DNA of 64,000 nucleotides from Abelmoschus esculentus. Lineage: Eukaryota > Streptophyta > Magnoliopsida > Malvales > Malvaceae. The notes under the pieces are model-generated. The model saw only the letters and a list, made by a program, of their open reading frames with translations. It did no database searches and was not told where the DNA came from. Both the position numbers and the translations under genes were made by a program. Positions 35,803 to 47,220 of the stretch are shown here, one piece after another (within the stretch, counting starts at the first letter, position 1; each line of letters begins with the position of its first letter). The stretch lies in NCBI GenBank assembly GCA_035048815.1, contig JAUCBN010000062.1, forward strand, positions 3,172,001 to 3,236,000. Reading direction: 5' to 3'.

Positions 35803-36148
35803 CACCATCTTCTTGCGATCTTCCACGCTCCATTCCGGTGAGGTACAATGTTGCGGTTTGAACCTTGGTTGCCTCTTCTATGATTCTGGCAAAAGTAAGG
35901 TATTGCTCTAGACCCCACAAAAAGTTGTATACATCTTTAGCATTGCGTGTTCCTGATAAGGTCTTTGGCTTGGTCACCTCGACCTTTCTAGACTCATAAG
36001 AGGTGCTTGGCCTGACGACCATATCACGTTTACACAAGGAAACATCACCATGTAGGGACTCGACATGACCACAAATGTTGTCTAGCTTTTGTTCAACAAA
36101 AGTACGTACCTCACCGACACCGCCATGCTTTGATGGAGGAGAAGGCAC
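35803..36148 (-). repeat. Duplicated piece of gypsy gag at the inversion breakpoint
   Basis: This piece repeats, in the same orientation, 37589-37916 of the gypsy gag (VRTFVEQKLDNICGHVESLH ... GMERGRSQEDGA), with only a few base differences. It directly abuts copia gag at 35802 and inverted gypsy gag at about 36149. Both copies share the junction string CACCATCTTCTTGCGATC. Confidence 0.8.
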
Positions 36149-36347
36149 CTAGATATAAAGAAAGGTACGTGTACCATCTCAACTTTCAATGATTTTAAAA
36201 GGGAGCTTAAGAGGCAATTCTATCTCGAGAATTCCGACGATGAGGTAAGGGCACGCTTGCGAAGGCTAAAGCAATCAGGGAGCATCCGAGACTATGTGAA
36301 GGTGTTCACCAATCTAGTGCTTGAGATCTTTGATCTCTCCGAGAAAG
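36149..36347 (+). pseudogene. gypsy gag central fragment in inverted orientation
   Basis: The plus strand reads STFNDFKRELKRQFYLENSD, then VRARLRRLKQSGSIRDYVKV and LEIFDLSEK, ending at the copia target duplication GAAAG. Its natural continuation (FNFMDGL) is on the minus strand at 32932. The two were adjacent before the copia insertion, so this piece has been flipped. Confidence 0.8.
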
Positions 36348-37407
36348 TGTAGAACTAATGTTTTGATATAATAATTGAAAAATAGTTTTGGACTAATTTG
36401 AAAAGATTTCAATAATGCTTCTTATGTCCAAACTACTTGAAAATATATTTAAGATGTTTTTGAGAGATTTTAAATATGTTTTAAATGATTTAAAGAAACC
36501 AAAGAAGGGTTTTTAACCTAGGTGTTTCGATACACCCTCAAGGTGTTTCGATACCTGTTCTTCAATGACAGTTTTTCAAAGGCAAAAATACAGTGGTATC
36601 GATACCTTTTCACCACTATAATGTTTGGTTTCGAACCATGTTTCGATACACCCCAACGGTCAAAACGATTTTATGAAAACCCCCAACGGCTAGGATCGGT
36701 ATCGATACTGGTATCGATACCAGTTCTTAAATGAAGGTTCAACGGCTATTTCCTAAAGAAGGTGTTTCGGTACCAGTTTTAGGGGTATCGATACCTCCTG
36801 CACCAGAAGAAGAAATATGCCTTGAAATCAGCTCCAAACGGCTCCAAAACATCTCCAACGGCTATAAACGGCTAGATCATGATTTGGGATGACAAAAGGA
36901 AGCATCAAGCATCAAGAGAAGTGTAATGCTTCATTGTAAAAAACATTATGATTCAAGAATTGTCTTAGAGCTTAATTCTCACATTTTTGGGTAGACAACA
37001 CTTGTGAGCTTAATGTTTATGTATGCTCAAGTGTCTTAGGATTGGGTGAGAGCTTAGTTGCAAATAATTAGCCTTGTTAGAAGGATTAAACAAGTTTGCT
37101 AAGTTTTCTTTGTTTGAGTGAATTCCCAAAGTTTGGGTTGTGAACTTTGGATGCTTGGTTCGGTTTTGAATCAAGGTTTATAAGGTTATCCCTTTAGCCT
37201 CAAAAGGTTGAATTCTTAGTGAATTGTGGAAATCCTTAGTGGGAAGCTAAGGTAGTGGATTAGGTGCTTGTTCGAAGGTCGAACCACTCTAAAATCCTTG
37301 TGTTCATTGTTTATCTTTTTGCTTCCACAACAAACCACCCAAATTGCCACTTCTCCACCACTTGGCGTGTTTAATCGGTTATTCATCGAGCCACATCAAG
37401 CCCAACA
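36348..37407 (+). repeat. copia LTR, plus orientation (5' LTR, inverted)
   Basis: This LTR is 1060 bases, reverse-complementary to 32938-33989 over its full length. It is followed by a primer-binding site, which identifies it as the 5' LTR of the flipped part. It contains GGTATCGATACTGG-type sites at about 36690-36720. Confidence 0.82.
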
Positions 37408-37409
37408 AT

Positions 37410-37421
37410 TGGTAACAGAGC
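37410..37421 (+). promoter_or_regulatory. copia primer-binding site
   Basis: TGGTAACAGAGC lies two bases after the LTR end and matches 11 of 12 bases of the methionine-tRNA type primer site TGGTATCAGAGC. Confidence 0.75.
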
Positions 37422-37499
37422 GAGGCTCAATCAAAGAGGATTAACATCCTATTGAGAAGATCCGGTGAGCTCGACCAATTACCGATCAACCGACAACTC

Positions 37500-37588
37500 A
37501 TGGCACAATCCATTGATAAGCCTCCTTTCTTTGACGGGTTCAACTACTCCCAATGGAAGATAAGGATGAAGTATTTCATCAACTCATG
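37500..37588 (+). pseudogene. First codons of copia gag, inverted and cut
   Basis: An ATG at 37500 opens MAQSIDKPPFFDGFNYSQWK, the usual start of copia gag. It continues about 10 residues to 37588, where it is cut and joined to gypsy gag on the opposite strand. The rest of the gag begins at 35806 on the minus strand, with about 60 family residues missing between them. Confidence 0.75.
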
Positions 37589-38255
37589 GCACCATCTTCT
37601 TGCGATCTTCCACGCTCCATTCCGGTGAGGTACAATGTTGTGGTTTGAACCTTGGTTGCCTCTTCTATGATTCCGGCAACAGTAAGGTATTGCTCTAGAC
37701 CCCACAAAAAGTTGTATACATCTTTAGCATTGCGTGTTCCTGATAAGGTCTTTGGCTTGGTCACCTCGACCTTTCTAGACTCATAAGAGGTGCTTGGCCC
37801 GACGACCATATCACGTTTACACAAGGAAACATCACCATGTAGGGACTCGACTTGACCACAAATGTTGTCTAGCTCTTGTTCAACAAAAGTACGTACCTTC
37901 GAGAGTTCACCCATAAGATGGTCTTCGACTTTGCCTAGCTTCGCGAGCATGGCTTCCTCTAGCTTGAGCATCATGGCTTTCATGGCCGTGTGGATCTCGA
38001 TATCTTCTGCCTCAAGGTCTTCCACTCTTTGATGAAGTTCTTCCACTTGGGCTCTCATGCCTCAACGTTTTCCTCCACGCGATTTAAGCGTGATTCGATG
38101 CTAGAGATCACGTCCCTTGACTTGTCTCTTGGCCTTGCCATCGTGGGATCAATCTCCTTCTCACGCCTTCGTTGTTCTTGCGTGACATCTACCTTGATTG
38201 AGCTAGAAACTTGTTTTTTCCCGATCTTGGCCATGCCTTGAACACGATCGAACAT
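37589..38255 (-). pseudogene. gypsy gag N-terminal region
   Basis: The minus strand encodes an N-terminal stretch with MAKIGKKQVSSS and RLNRVEENVEA (38255-38055). After a frame change come a coiled coil (VEELHQRVEDLEAEDIEIH) and the conserved VEVTKPKTLSGTRNAKDVYN and FLWGLEQYLTVAGI (38058-37589). This is the retrotransposon gag type common in plant gypsy elements. It ends abruptly at the inversion breakpoint. Confidence 0.78.
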
Positions 38256-38269
38256 GCTATGGTACCATT

Positions 38270-38946
38270 TGTCACAGATTTAATTCACTCAAACCCGATC
38301 TATGCGACGTTAACACTTCCCGAACAATGCTAACAAGCCTTGCTTCAAAGCTAGTTGACGGCTAAACAAAGAAAGGCAAGAGAAGGCAAAGGAATTTGTA
38401 AGAAAGCTTTTGTATTAAGCTAGTAAGTGTGTTTAAAAGAATGCTTCAACTCTTGAGTGTCTTCTAAAATGAAGAGGTGACCCTATTTAGAGGCTCCCAC
38501 CTCCCGAATGGACAACTATGATCTATTTGATCGGACGGCTAATACGTTGCCTCCCAAAATATCCACGAGAGTCTACATGACTCTAGATATATCTAGAACT
38601 ATCTATACATATCTATATGTATCCAAAATGTTCTAGAGAACTCTAGGGTCTTCTAGAGTAGTCCCGAGCCTTCTAGGTTCTCCAAGGTGGGTCTAGACTT
38701 GGGTAGAACATCCTGGACCTTTCTAGAACGTTGTGGCTTGTGCTTGGACGTCCTAGTCTCTTCTAGTGCCTTCCTTGGTGCTAGCTTGATTCAAAATGGC
38801 CCAAGGGTGGCTAGAACCTCGATTTGGACTTGTGGGAAAATGAATAGGCCTTCCTAGGCCAATCTAGCATCTCCCTTGAGCATGCTTGCCTTGAATCCGC
38901 CTAAGGGCACTTGGTTGGTCTTGGTGCTTGTTGACGGGTCGTGACA
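38270..38946 (-). repeat. 5' LTR of the gypsy element
   Basis: This LTR is 677 bases, starting TGTCAC on the minus strand at 38946 and ending GTGACA at 38270. A TATTTAGAG/CTATTTATAG tract (TATA-like region) is shared with the other LTR near 31275. Confidence 0.8.
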
Positions 38947-39079
38947 AGTTGCTCTCCTAGATATTGCTAGTGAGTTGCAGTCAATTCCTTATATAAGAGA
39001 TCTTAGTGATATTAGCACATGTTTTGCTTCAATGGGGAAATCTTCTTGTAACTTTTATATTGTTTGCTTTATTGTTTAA

Positions 39080-40179
39080 ATAAAAGTCTATACATAATGA
39101 ATCAATTTTATTGCGACGAACTTGAGGAAACACTTCTGGACTATGTTACGCTGATAAGAATACGGGGACAAATACGGGTTGGGAATGAAGACGAAAAACG
39201 AAAATTTTAAAATTATAAGGGATGGGGACGGTAAGTGTACGACAAATATAAAATAAATTCACATATATAATTATTAAATTTCCTAATTAATTAAAATATA
39301 ATTATTTATATATTTATTTTCATTTTTTTCTAAGAATATTATTTAAATAGTAATAATTAAAAAATAAAATATTAAACATTTATCGTATTTAATAAGTTTA
39401 AAACTTTTTATATATAAAATTTGAGGATGAAATTGGGTCAAATTAATAGTTTGGATCTTTAATTGAAGTATTAAAGGATCAAATTGAATGCAAAACAAAA
39501 TTTATAGCACTTTCAAAAACCCTAAACAATCCAAACCCTATTATGTAATATACCCAATAATAAAAATTTAAATTCCTACCACGCCGTTCTTTCTTCTTCT
39601 CCTTCTTTTCTCTTACTCTGTTTTTCTTCAAATTTTCAAAGTCTAAGGGATGCCTACAAAGGTCACATAGCATCCCTGAAACGTTCCTAAAAATACCTCA
39701 ACTATCTTCGATCGTTTTTAGCCGTACTCTATCGACGTAGAATGTCTCAAATATGTACCCAAGCCGTATCTGTCTCGTACCCATTCTAAAAACATTTTGA
39801 GTATTTAAAACGGTATATAAATATTATATTCGTAAAAATATTTCAAGTATTTAAAACAATATATAAGTATCGTACCCGTGCTTCCTAACTTCTGAACTTC
39901 TGGACACTCTTTTATTTCCTGTTCCCCTCTTGGTTGTAAACATTCAGATAAACTTTCTCTTATAGTTTAAAGTTTTTTTTCACGTGACTGTACATTTAAA
40001 ATTAAAATAATTGAAACATTTTATTTTAGTTTAGTCATTTTTGCTGATATTTTTCTAGGAGACAACTTTTTTATTACATAAAAGTTCAAATCCTTTTAAC
40101 AATATCTCGTTTGTGTTGAGAAACACTAATAATCATCTTTAATTCGTAACTTAATACATTTTTTTAGCCAAATATTTTT
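39080..40179. other. AT-rich DNA, no gene seen
   Basis: A possible MITE with GGGGACAAATACGGG (39160) and CCCGTGCTTCC (39880) in inverted orientation is faint. The minus frame at 39479-39673 has no recognisable similarity. Confidence 0.4.
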
Positions 40180-40512
40180 CAACTTATAAGTTATAACCAT
40201 TTCCTTCTCCATTATTACGTGCAGTTATATAAAAAATTATAAACATAGAGGATTAAATATGTAATTATATAAATTATTTTTATTTTGGTAGTCAAAATAT
40301 GATTAAAGTAATAGTTTAGAGACTATTTAAATCATTTTTCCTTCTTCTTAGTATTTTAGATCAGCCTCCCGTTAAGGTTTAATGGGAATAAACGGCTAAG
40401 TGACCAAAAATTTACATTCCGAAAACGTAAGTAACCTTACTAATCGCTTTTCAAAATCAATGATCAACTTTATACTAGAAAAAAAACATAAATAACTATT
40501 TTAATAGTTAAC
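40180..40512 (-). repeat. Right member of a distant Mutator-type TIR pair
   Basis: This is the mirror of 28257-28560, ending AATAGTTAACCCT, with the same order of blocks. It may mark the right end of an outer element enclosing the split coding sequence and both retrotransposons. No 9-bp duplication could be matched. Confidence 0.5.
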
Positions 40513-41289
40513 CCTAAAAAACTATTTTAAAATATTCTATATTAATATATTATTTATCTATAAATTTCAATATTTTCATTTATAATGAAAGTGTAATTCA
40601 AAATTAATATATAAATAATTCAATTCACCAGATTTTTTTTTGAAAAATAATAATAGATTGTTTATTTAATAAGGGAAAATACTTCAAAATTACAAGAACT
40701 GAATATTTAAAAATTACAAGAAGGGTATATCAAATAAGAATTGTACAAAATAACCACTTAAAAATGTGAAATGTTAAAACTTAAGTAAATAATTTAAACT
40801 AATGATGTATATATACAAATAACATTAATGCCTTAAAAGTATTTTGAGATAAAGATTTTAATATAATTATTATAAAAATGTTTTTAAACTTAAAAAATAT
40901 TTTAAAAATATTTTAAAGTTTAAACAAATTAAGAAAATCGTGTTAATGATTTTCAAGTTACCAATCCTTTTCAAAACAAGGATAATCTATTTTTACACTA
41001 TAAAAAATATTTTTTTTAGATTTTAAGGAAAAAAAATCAATCCATTAAAGCAAGAGATTAATCTTTTTATAGGCCGAAACATTTTTATTTTTGTCTCTTA
41101 ATTTTTAAATACAAAAGAATCGATCCTCTAGTTAAAAGATCGATCCCTTGATTGTAACAATTATAATTTTTTTGAAAAGAGATTGATAAAAAGGATCAAT
41201 CCCGTTACATATAAATGTTAAAAATTTTTGTAGGTAACGTGTTATGATCGATAACATAACGACTATTTGCATCCCTAAAAGTCATGAAC
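40513..41289. other. AT-rich DNA, no gene seen
   Basis: No frame or named repeat is recognised; there are several ATCGATCC repeats near 41120-41210. Confidence 0.4.
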
Positions 41290-42660
41290 GGCTAGAAACT
41301 TATTTCACGTTATATAAACACCACAAGAACAATTAAAGATGTTAAAGAACATATGCAAGCTTTATGATCTAAAGATATTAACTTTCATATTTTATTTTCT
41401 TCGTTTATCTTGTATATAATGTATAGTAAGTGTTTTAATATTTTTTATTTTTTACACTCATGTAAGCTTGAATATGGTAAACACTTATCTTATGAAATTA
41501 TAATTTTTACACAAATTTATCTTTTAAAAGGGATATGTTCTAGTTTAGCCTAAGAAAAAAAACTAAAATGATTTTAGCTTAGCCATTGAAAAGATATGGA
41601 TGTAAAGGTTACCCTCTGTAAAAAGGAAGACTTCATTGTAGTGAATTGAAAAATCCTTAGTGGTGTGCTAATGTAGTAGATGTAGGCTTGGTTTAAAAGT
41701 TGAACCACTCTAAAATCATCGTGTAATATTTTTCTTTATTTTTTAATTTTAACCAATTCATTCGGGAAGCAAATTTAACCCTTTTAGCGATTTTTAGTTG
41801 ATCAATTTGAACCCAATAATTGATATCATAAAATATTTCATTTGAGGTTTCAACTCTGACTTTGGATGATTATCAAAGATGAACATTTAAAAGTTTCTAA
41901 GAAGTAGAAGAAAATGAGTTTTAATTAAATAAAAAATGACCAATTCAATTCAAAGGTAATATATATTCTTTTTGTACCCTAAATGAAAAGACTTCCAAGG
42001 TCTATTCTTCTAAAAGTGTTAAAAAGAATTTAAAAGAAATTTTATGAAAAAAAGAGAAGAATGTTAAAATTTTATTAAGTGCAAATTTTCTCTCATCAAA
42101 AGTGAATGACGTTATGGCTCATGAAAAGTCTAATGTATCTTTTACCAGATGAATTAGTTTTATATTATTTTGGTGAGTTACGTAATGCATTTGATGAATT
42201 TTTTAAAATTTGAGAACATGAATTTTAAATTAAGAAAATGATTTTAAAACTTTATAATTGATTTTTTAAGACAAAATGAAATTTTAAAAACTAGAATGAA
42301 ATTTTAAAAAGGATTTAAAGTTTTAAGAAATAAGTAATGAAGTTTTTTAAAAAGAAAAACTTGATTTGAAAGTCATGAATGCTTAAAAATAAAAAAATAA
42401 AAATTATATCTAATAATTCATCTGATCTTATAATGATAAAATACTCGTATTATCATTATCATAGTCATTCCTTTCATACTTTTCGTATAAAAAATCTTAT
42501 AGGATTAGACAAGTATGAGTTTTTAAGGAAACTAGGGACATTGAAATAATTCAAATGGATCTAAGTTATTTTTATACCAAAAATCAAGTAAATGTCTTTA
42601 GATTGTGTCTTGGAGCATTGACAAGAAAAGCAAAATTATAAAAATACTCTAGTTACATAA
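41290..42660 (+). mobile_element. Ty1/copia remnant: LTR 3' end, primer site and worn gag
   Basis: AAATCCTTAGTGGTGTGCTA, then TGTAGGCTTGGTTTAAAAGT and GAACCACTCTAAAATCATCG (41670-41720), follow the 3' third of the copia LTR at 36348-37407. An AATAATTGATATCA string at about 41808 sits where the primer site belongs. The downstream region to about 42660 resembles lysine-rich copia gag sequence, but every frame is broken. Confidence 0.5.
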
Positions 42661-42699
42661 GTGAAGAAGATGAGTAACCTCTAATATTTAATACTTTTA

Positions 42700-45600
42700 G
42701 TTTCATACTTGGTTTCCTAATTCGATGTTTTTAAATATTACCATAAATCATGAATATCATAAAACAAGTATGTGTGATAAATATAATCAAGAGTGCACAA
42801 AAAAGCTTTCAAACTAAGGATAATCTTCTAGCCTATCCTAGATAAAGTTTACAACTCACCTATCTCAAGGCATAATAATATAAGAAGATCACGTGTCATA
42901 CCAAGCTTACCATACTCAAGGCTACATAGTCCATGAAGTTATTCGAGCTCACACAGCCCATTGAGTTATACACACCATACCCTGATCACACAACCCTAGG
43001 GTATAAAACTATCCACTAACATCCACACAACATAAATACAGGAAGCTCTACTTTACCCGTACTGACATAGCCATCGGGTTCTCCACGATCACATAACTTT
43101 CGAGTTGGACCATGTCTAGATTAACAAGCCATATATACGTCCTAGAAATACTTGGATCACAATAGCCATAAGTAATATTTTCCTAAGGTCACATAGCTAT
43201 CAGGTTAATCGAGCTCACATAGCCCATCTAGTTTCTTGATACTCATACAACCTATCAAGTTATGTTTACTTATCCGGATCACTATGGCCACGGATAGGTT
43301 CTAATAACATAATGATTACATAGCCCATGAATATGCTTGATGTACTCGATCACATAGTCTGAAATATACATCCCTTTATTTATGTTCTCTTGCACTAATT
43401 TTAGGACATCTAAATTCCCCCATTAAAACATGCAAGATAACATATAATCCCTAAGTATCCACATATCTCATAAAGAGATAAGGAATAACAAACCAACTCA
43501 TTGCAAATGCCCCCATGACATTCCATTATTAACTAAAATTTGCTAACTCATTACTTCTATATAGGTATTGATACATTATACTAAGATATCAGTACTCTTA
43601 CCTGAGTACAAATATACTCAAATGCCACTTAAAATACCCATTCAAAGGTTCGTACTAATACACTAAACCTTTATATTGGTATCCAATACCAATATACAAA
43701 AACCCATATCGATCCTCATGTCTATAACGTGTATACCACCAAACATGTATCGGTACTCAAAATCATCTTCAACCAATATAACAATAATATTGATAGACTT
43801 TTAAAATAACGGTATGTAGACCTGTTATAGGAAATCCTTCCAAGCATAGGGTACTAATACGCGTGAAGTCGTACCGATAAACCCCTCACATAACACCCTT
43901 TTATCATGCAAAGGCGTACCAACATGCAAGCCTAGTTTTCATAATTTTGTCTTCAGATTTCACCTAAAAATCACACTTAACCTTTATTGTTAAGCCTCAA
44001 ATCATTCCTACATATTATTTAAGCTATATTTAGTGGATTACTATAAATTTTACCCATTCACAACACTTAAATCTTGATTTACCATTAATGAGGGTTTAAA
44101 GCTTCAAAAACCTAAACGTGTAATCCATAATCATAAATCACACAAAGCAATCACTTTATGAGTCTCATGAAATGAAGGAGTAAAAAATATACTAACTTCA
44201 AGTAAATCTGATTGAATTAATTAAAGCATGTTAGAGTAGCTTAAGTATTAAAAAATCAGTAAAATTTGATATTACAGGCTCATAAGTATTTATACTTGGC
44301 CCCTGTTATTTAAACCAATAGTATAAATTTGGTTAGGGGGTTCTATACTCGGGGCTAAACATCAATATTGTTCTGTATAAATTAAGTCAGGGTATTGATA
44401 CTCGAGGAGATGTATCGGTACGAGTATGTTGAAATTGACATAAGTAACAATACTCAAGGTCGAGTATATATACTTCTTTTTGTTACGAAATTTAGAGATT
44501 TTAAACTCGAGCCTGGTATCGATATTTGTGATTGAGGTGTTGATACCTCTTTTTAAAAATCAACTAATATAAATACTGAAGCATGTATATCGATATCAAT
44601 GGAAGTTATGTTAGTTAAAGTGTTATTCTAAAGTTTGAAATCTTCCATTTTAGTCTCTAAATGTTATGAATTCAATTGGATGCTTGTTTTAAATTGAAAT
44701 TTGACATATGAACATAAAGTATGACTAGTTTAATTTTGGTAACTTGGTAATTAGTTAAGTCCTTATAATTTTTGGAATTTACAAATTAGCCCCTTAAATA
44801 CTTATTTGAGCAATTGGGCACCATTTTGAGATCCGGTCACTTATAAATTTATCTGTTATCCCATGTTCACAGTAGGATCAAAAAAATTGTACTTAGATGA
44901 GATAAAATAAAAGATAGAACGAGTTTTAAGTTATTACCTCGATTTTGCTTTGGAAAACCTAATGTATCCCTTTTAGCTCAATTTCGGCTAGACCAAGTTA
45001 AGGGGTTATAATATTAATTATTCTCGTTAGTTGTTTTCATTAATATTTATTAATCATTAATCAATGTGAATAACTATTTAGATATAGACCTTAGCACATA
45101 GCAAGGACACAACTACCACACGACACACAACAATATTTGATAAACCAAGGATACCTAAGATTTATTATTACAAACAAATAACCCAAGCTTTACCGAATTA
45201 TTAATATATTATGGAAGTATGCTTTAGTTATCTTTGTTAATCTCTTAATCAATACACATTATCTCGTTAATAAGGCATAAATTAATTCATTAAATTTTTG
45301 CATACACTTCTATCTTAATTGGCATTTAGGACTATTTAGATTAGTGGGAATTAATACTCAAATACGAGTATCTATTTAGTATCATCAAGTGTCAGTACTC
45401 ACACAGATATCAATACTAGAAAAGCTTATTAGAAATTCTTAATTTGTACAAATATCGGTATAGCTTAACCCGTACTGATTTGACCCTACTCGCTTACGAT
45501 CAAAGCTCATATCGATATCCTACTCATGGTTTTATACTATTCCCTTGAATTAAGATGTTTTAATACTTATTCAATTCCAAAACGCTTATGAAATTCATTA

Positions 45601-47220
45601 AATTTGGTTACAAACATATTAAATTAATCAATATTAGCTATTGACTTTATGACCATTTATTCAAATATATTACCATTATTTATACCTTACGCATAATTCA
45701 CATTAAATACAAGAATATCCAAACTCTAGTATCCAAACAATACAACACACAATTCAAGTTTATACGAGTTAAATTCATAATTACAGTGTCATCAAACCTC
45801 ATGCAAAAATCAATCTCGTACTACCAATCTCACAATATGCATACTCATAATCTATTTGCATATACTAACACGCAAGTCAATCATAGTTATAATGCTCATG
45901 AAGGAATAGAAGTTCGAGGTGTTTAAACCTTAAGCAATTATCAATTCATCCTTACTCGAGCTCCTTCATTACTCATTTTAGTTCGATATCTAAGCTCAAA
46001 CAATCCTCATAATTATATTAATTCCATACTTAATCTCATACATTAACTAAGTCATGAAATTAAACGCATAAAAATAGCTTATTAGGATCGAATTTAAAAA
46101 AAATAGACTCTGTTAAAAGACTCAAAACTCAAAAATACCCCCGAATAGGGTCTTTTAAAAAAATTCAACGTCGATCAACTATCAACGACGATGATAGTTG
46201 ATGGCGACCGCCATTATCTGATGGCATGAATGAAAATAGTGGTGGCTGCTTAGCGGCTCAAAATCTCGATTGGCATACTGGATCAATTCGGTTCAGGTGG
46301 AACGACTTGAAGGCCAGATTGACTTAACCTAAATTGGCCAGACTCAAAGAATGTTATAACAATCTAGTTGGTTGTATGTCGCCCATGCGTAGGTGGTAAC
46401 GCGTTCGATGACTTCCAGTGGTCGTACGATGATGAAAAAATATTACCTTAACTCTCGTGACTCTTTTAAACACAATAATGACCTTAGTTTTTCGATTCGA
46501 GTACTCTAACACCATCAACTTAACAAATCAAAACTTTCTCTCTCAACCCTTCCGAGAGCGGCTTCAATGAGAGTGTTATTGGTACTAACAAACTTGTCTC
46601 TATGAGATAGACACAATAATGATAGTGGTGTCATGATTAGGAGAAATTATATTATTGGTAAGTCTCACCACGTGTTCATGGGATCAACCATTAAAAATCA
46701 CCCACCTCATCACTTTTTCCATGTCATATATTTTTTCCAATTGAATCTTCACTTAAAATAATTATTTTTAAAATCAATTAACAGTAAATATGAGTGAAGA
46801 TTCACTTAGAAAAATATTATATGAAAAAAAATGATGAGGTTAATAGTTTTTAGTGGTTGGTCCCATAGATGACGTGGTGAGACTTACCCATAATATAATT
46901 TCTCCATGATTAGACAATTGGTTCTCCTTAGATTAGAGTTTAAAAATCTCCCCTAACTTTTTTTTTTTCTCTATTATTCATTTTTTTCCTTTTTCCCTCA
47001 TTCTATCTTTTTCCCCTTCAGCAACCTACTTTAATTCAAAACATTCAACTTTATGGTTATTTTTTTATTTTATTTTATCTAATCATTTAATAAATCCAAA
47101 TCACCTTTATCTATTTATAATAAGGTTAAAATCTAAATATCTTTAATTATACTTTCTACTGTCGACCTATAAATCATATTCAAGACTCGATTCTCTAACC
47201 CGAAAAATTGGGTCATTACA
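42700..47220 (-). mobile_element. LTR-like composite region
   Basis: The right end GGGTCATTACA at 47210-47220, read on the minus strand as TGTAATGACCC, is a typical gypsy LTR head. The region includes many repeats of CACATAGCC and GATCACA (42840-43380) and GTATCGATA/TATCGGTA-type sites. No gag or pol frame is visible. It probably includes more than one degraded LTR, and the internal borders are not resolved. Confidence 0.35.
46640..46905. mobile_element. 266-bp MITE with near-perfect terminal inverted repeats
   Basis: GGAGAAATTATATTATTGG with TAAGTCTCACCACGTG at the left is mirrored at the right by CACGTGGTGAGACTTA-like sequence and CATAATATAATTTCTCC. ATGATTA flanks both sides (46633-46639 and 46906-46912). 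An inner inverted pair (TGAATCTTCACTTA and AGTGAAGATTCA) lets the whole element fold. There is no coding potential. Confidence 0.85.

Larger units (their letters stand above)
32938..37407 (-). mobile_element. Ty1/copia element nested in the gypsy gag, one end inverted
   Basis: One LTR (32938-33989) is in minus orientation; it begins TGTAGAACTAATG at 33989 and ends CCCAACA at 32938. A purine-rich tract precedes it on the inner side (33990-34005). The other LTR (36348-37407) is in plus orientation with the same ends. The target duplication GAAAG is next to both (complement at 32933-32937, and 36343-36347). With both LTRs facing each other this is not a normal element. The gag between them is minus, while the first gag codons and primer site are plus. 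Only LTRs and gag remain; pol is absent. Confidence 0.82.
31107..38946 (-). mobile_element. Ty3/gypsy gag-protease retrotransposon with nested copia element
   Basis: LTRs are at 31107-31730 (3' LTR) and 38270-38946 (5' LTR, TGTCAC...GTGACA). They share their full order, apart from about 50 bases missing from the left one. Inside the 5' LTR is a TGGTACCATAGC string resembling the methionine-tRNA primer site, then gag. Inside the 3' LTR is a purine-rich tract (complement at 31731-31745). Reverse transcriptase, RNase H and integrase are not seen, so the element is non-autonomous or deleted. A Ty1/copia element sits in its gag, and part of the composite is inverted (36131-37588). Confidence 0.8.
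30886..39079 (+). pseudogene. Unrecognised coding sequence split by a nested retrotransposon
   Basis: The first part (30886-31106) follows an acceptor-like CGACCAG and reads in one frame (TYIDYKKREDLIALGQKLED ... LLKFMILFGFLTFQG), with a hydrophobic stretch near its end. The second part (38948-39079) keeps the same phase (VALLDIASELQSIPYIRD ... FYIVCFIV) to a TAA stop. AATAAA overlaps the stop at 39079-39084. Joining the two across the gypsy insertion needs no frame change, and GGTT/AGTT at the edges may be the worn target duplication. So this was a terminal exon of about 116 codons before the insertion. I do not recognise the protein. Upstream exons are not visible; the Pack-MULE ends only about 40 bases upstream. 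Confidence 0.5.

Noticed and set aside
35027..35841. Several plus-strand frames of 60-100 codons
   Set aside because: They are antisense to the copia gag and rich in Ser/Phe/Leu, as expected from the complement of Lys/Glu-rich codons.
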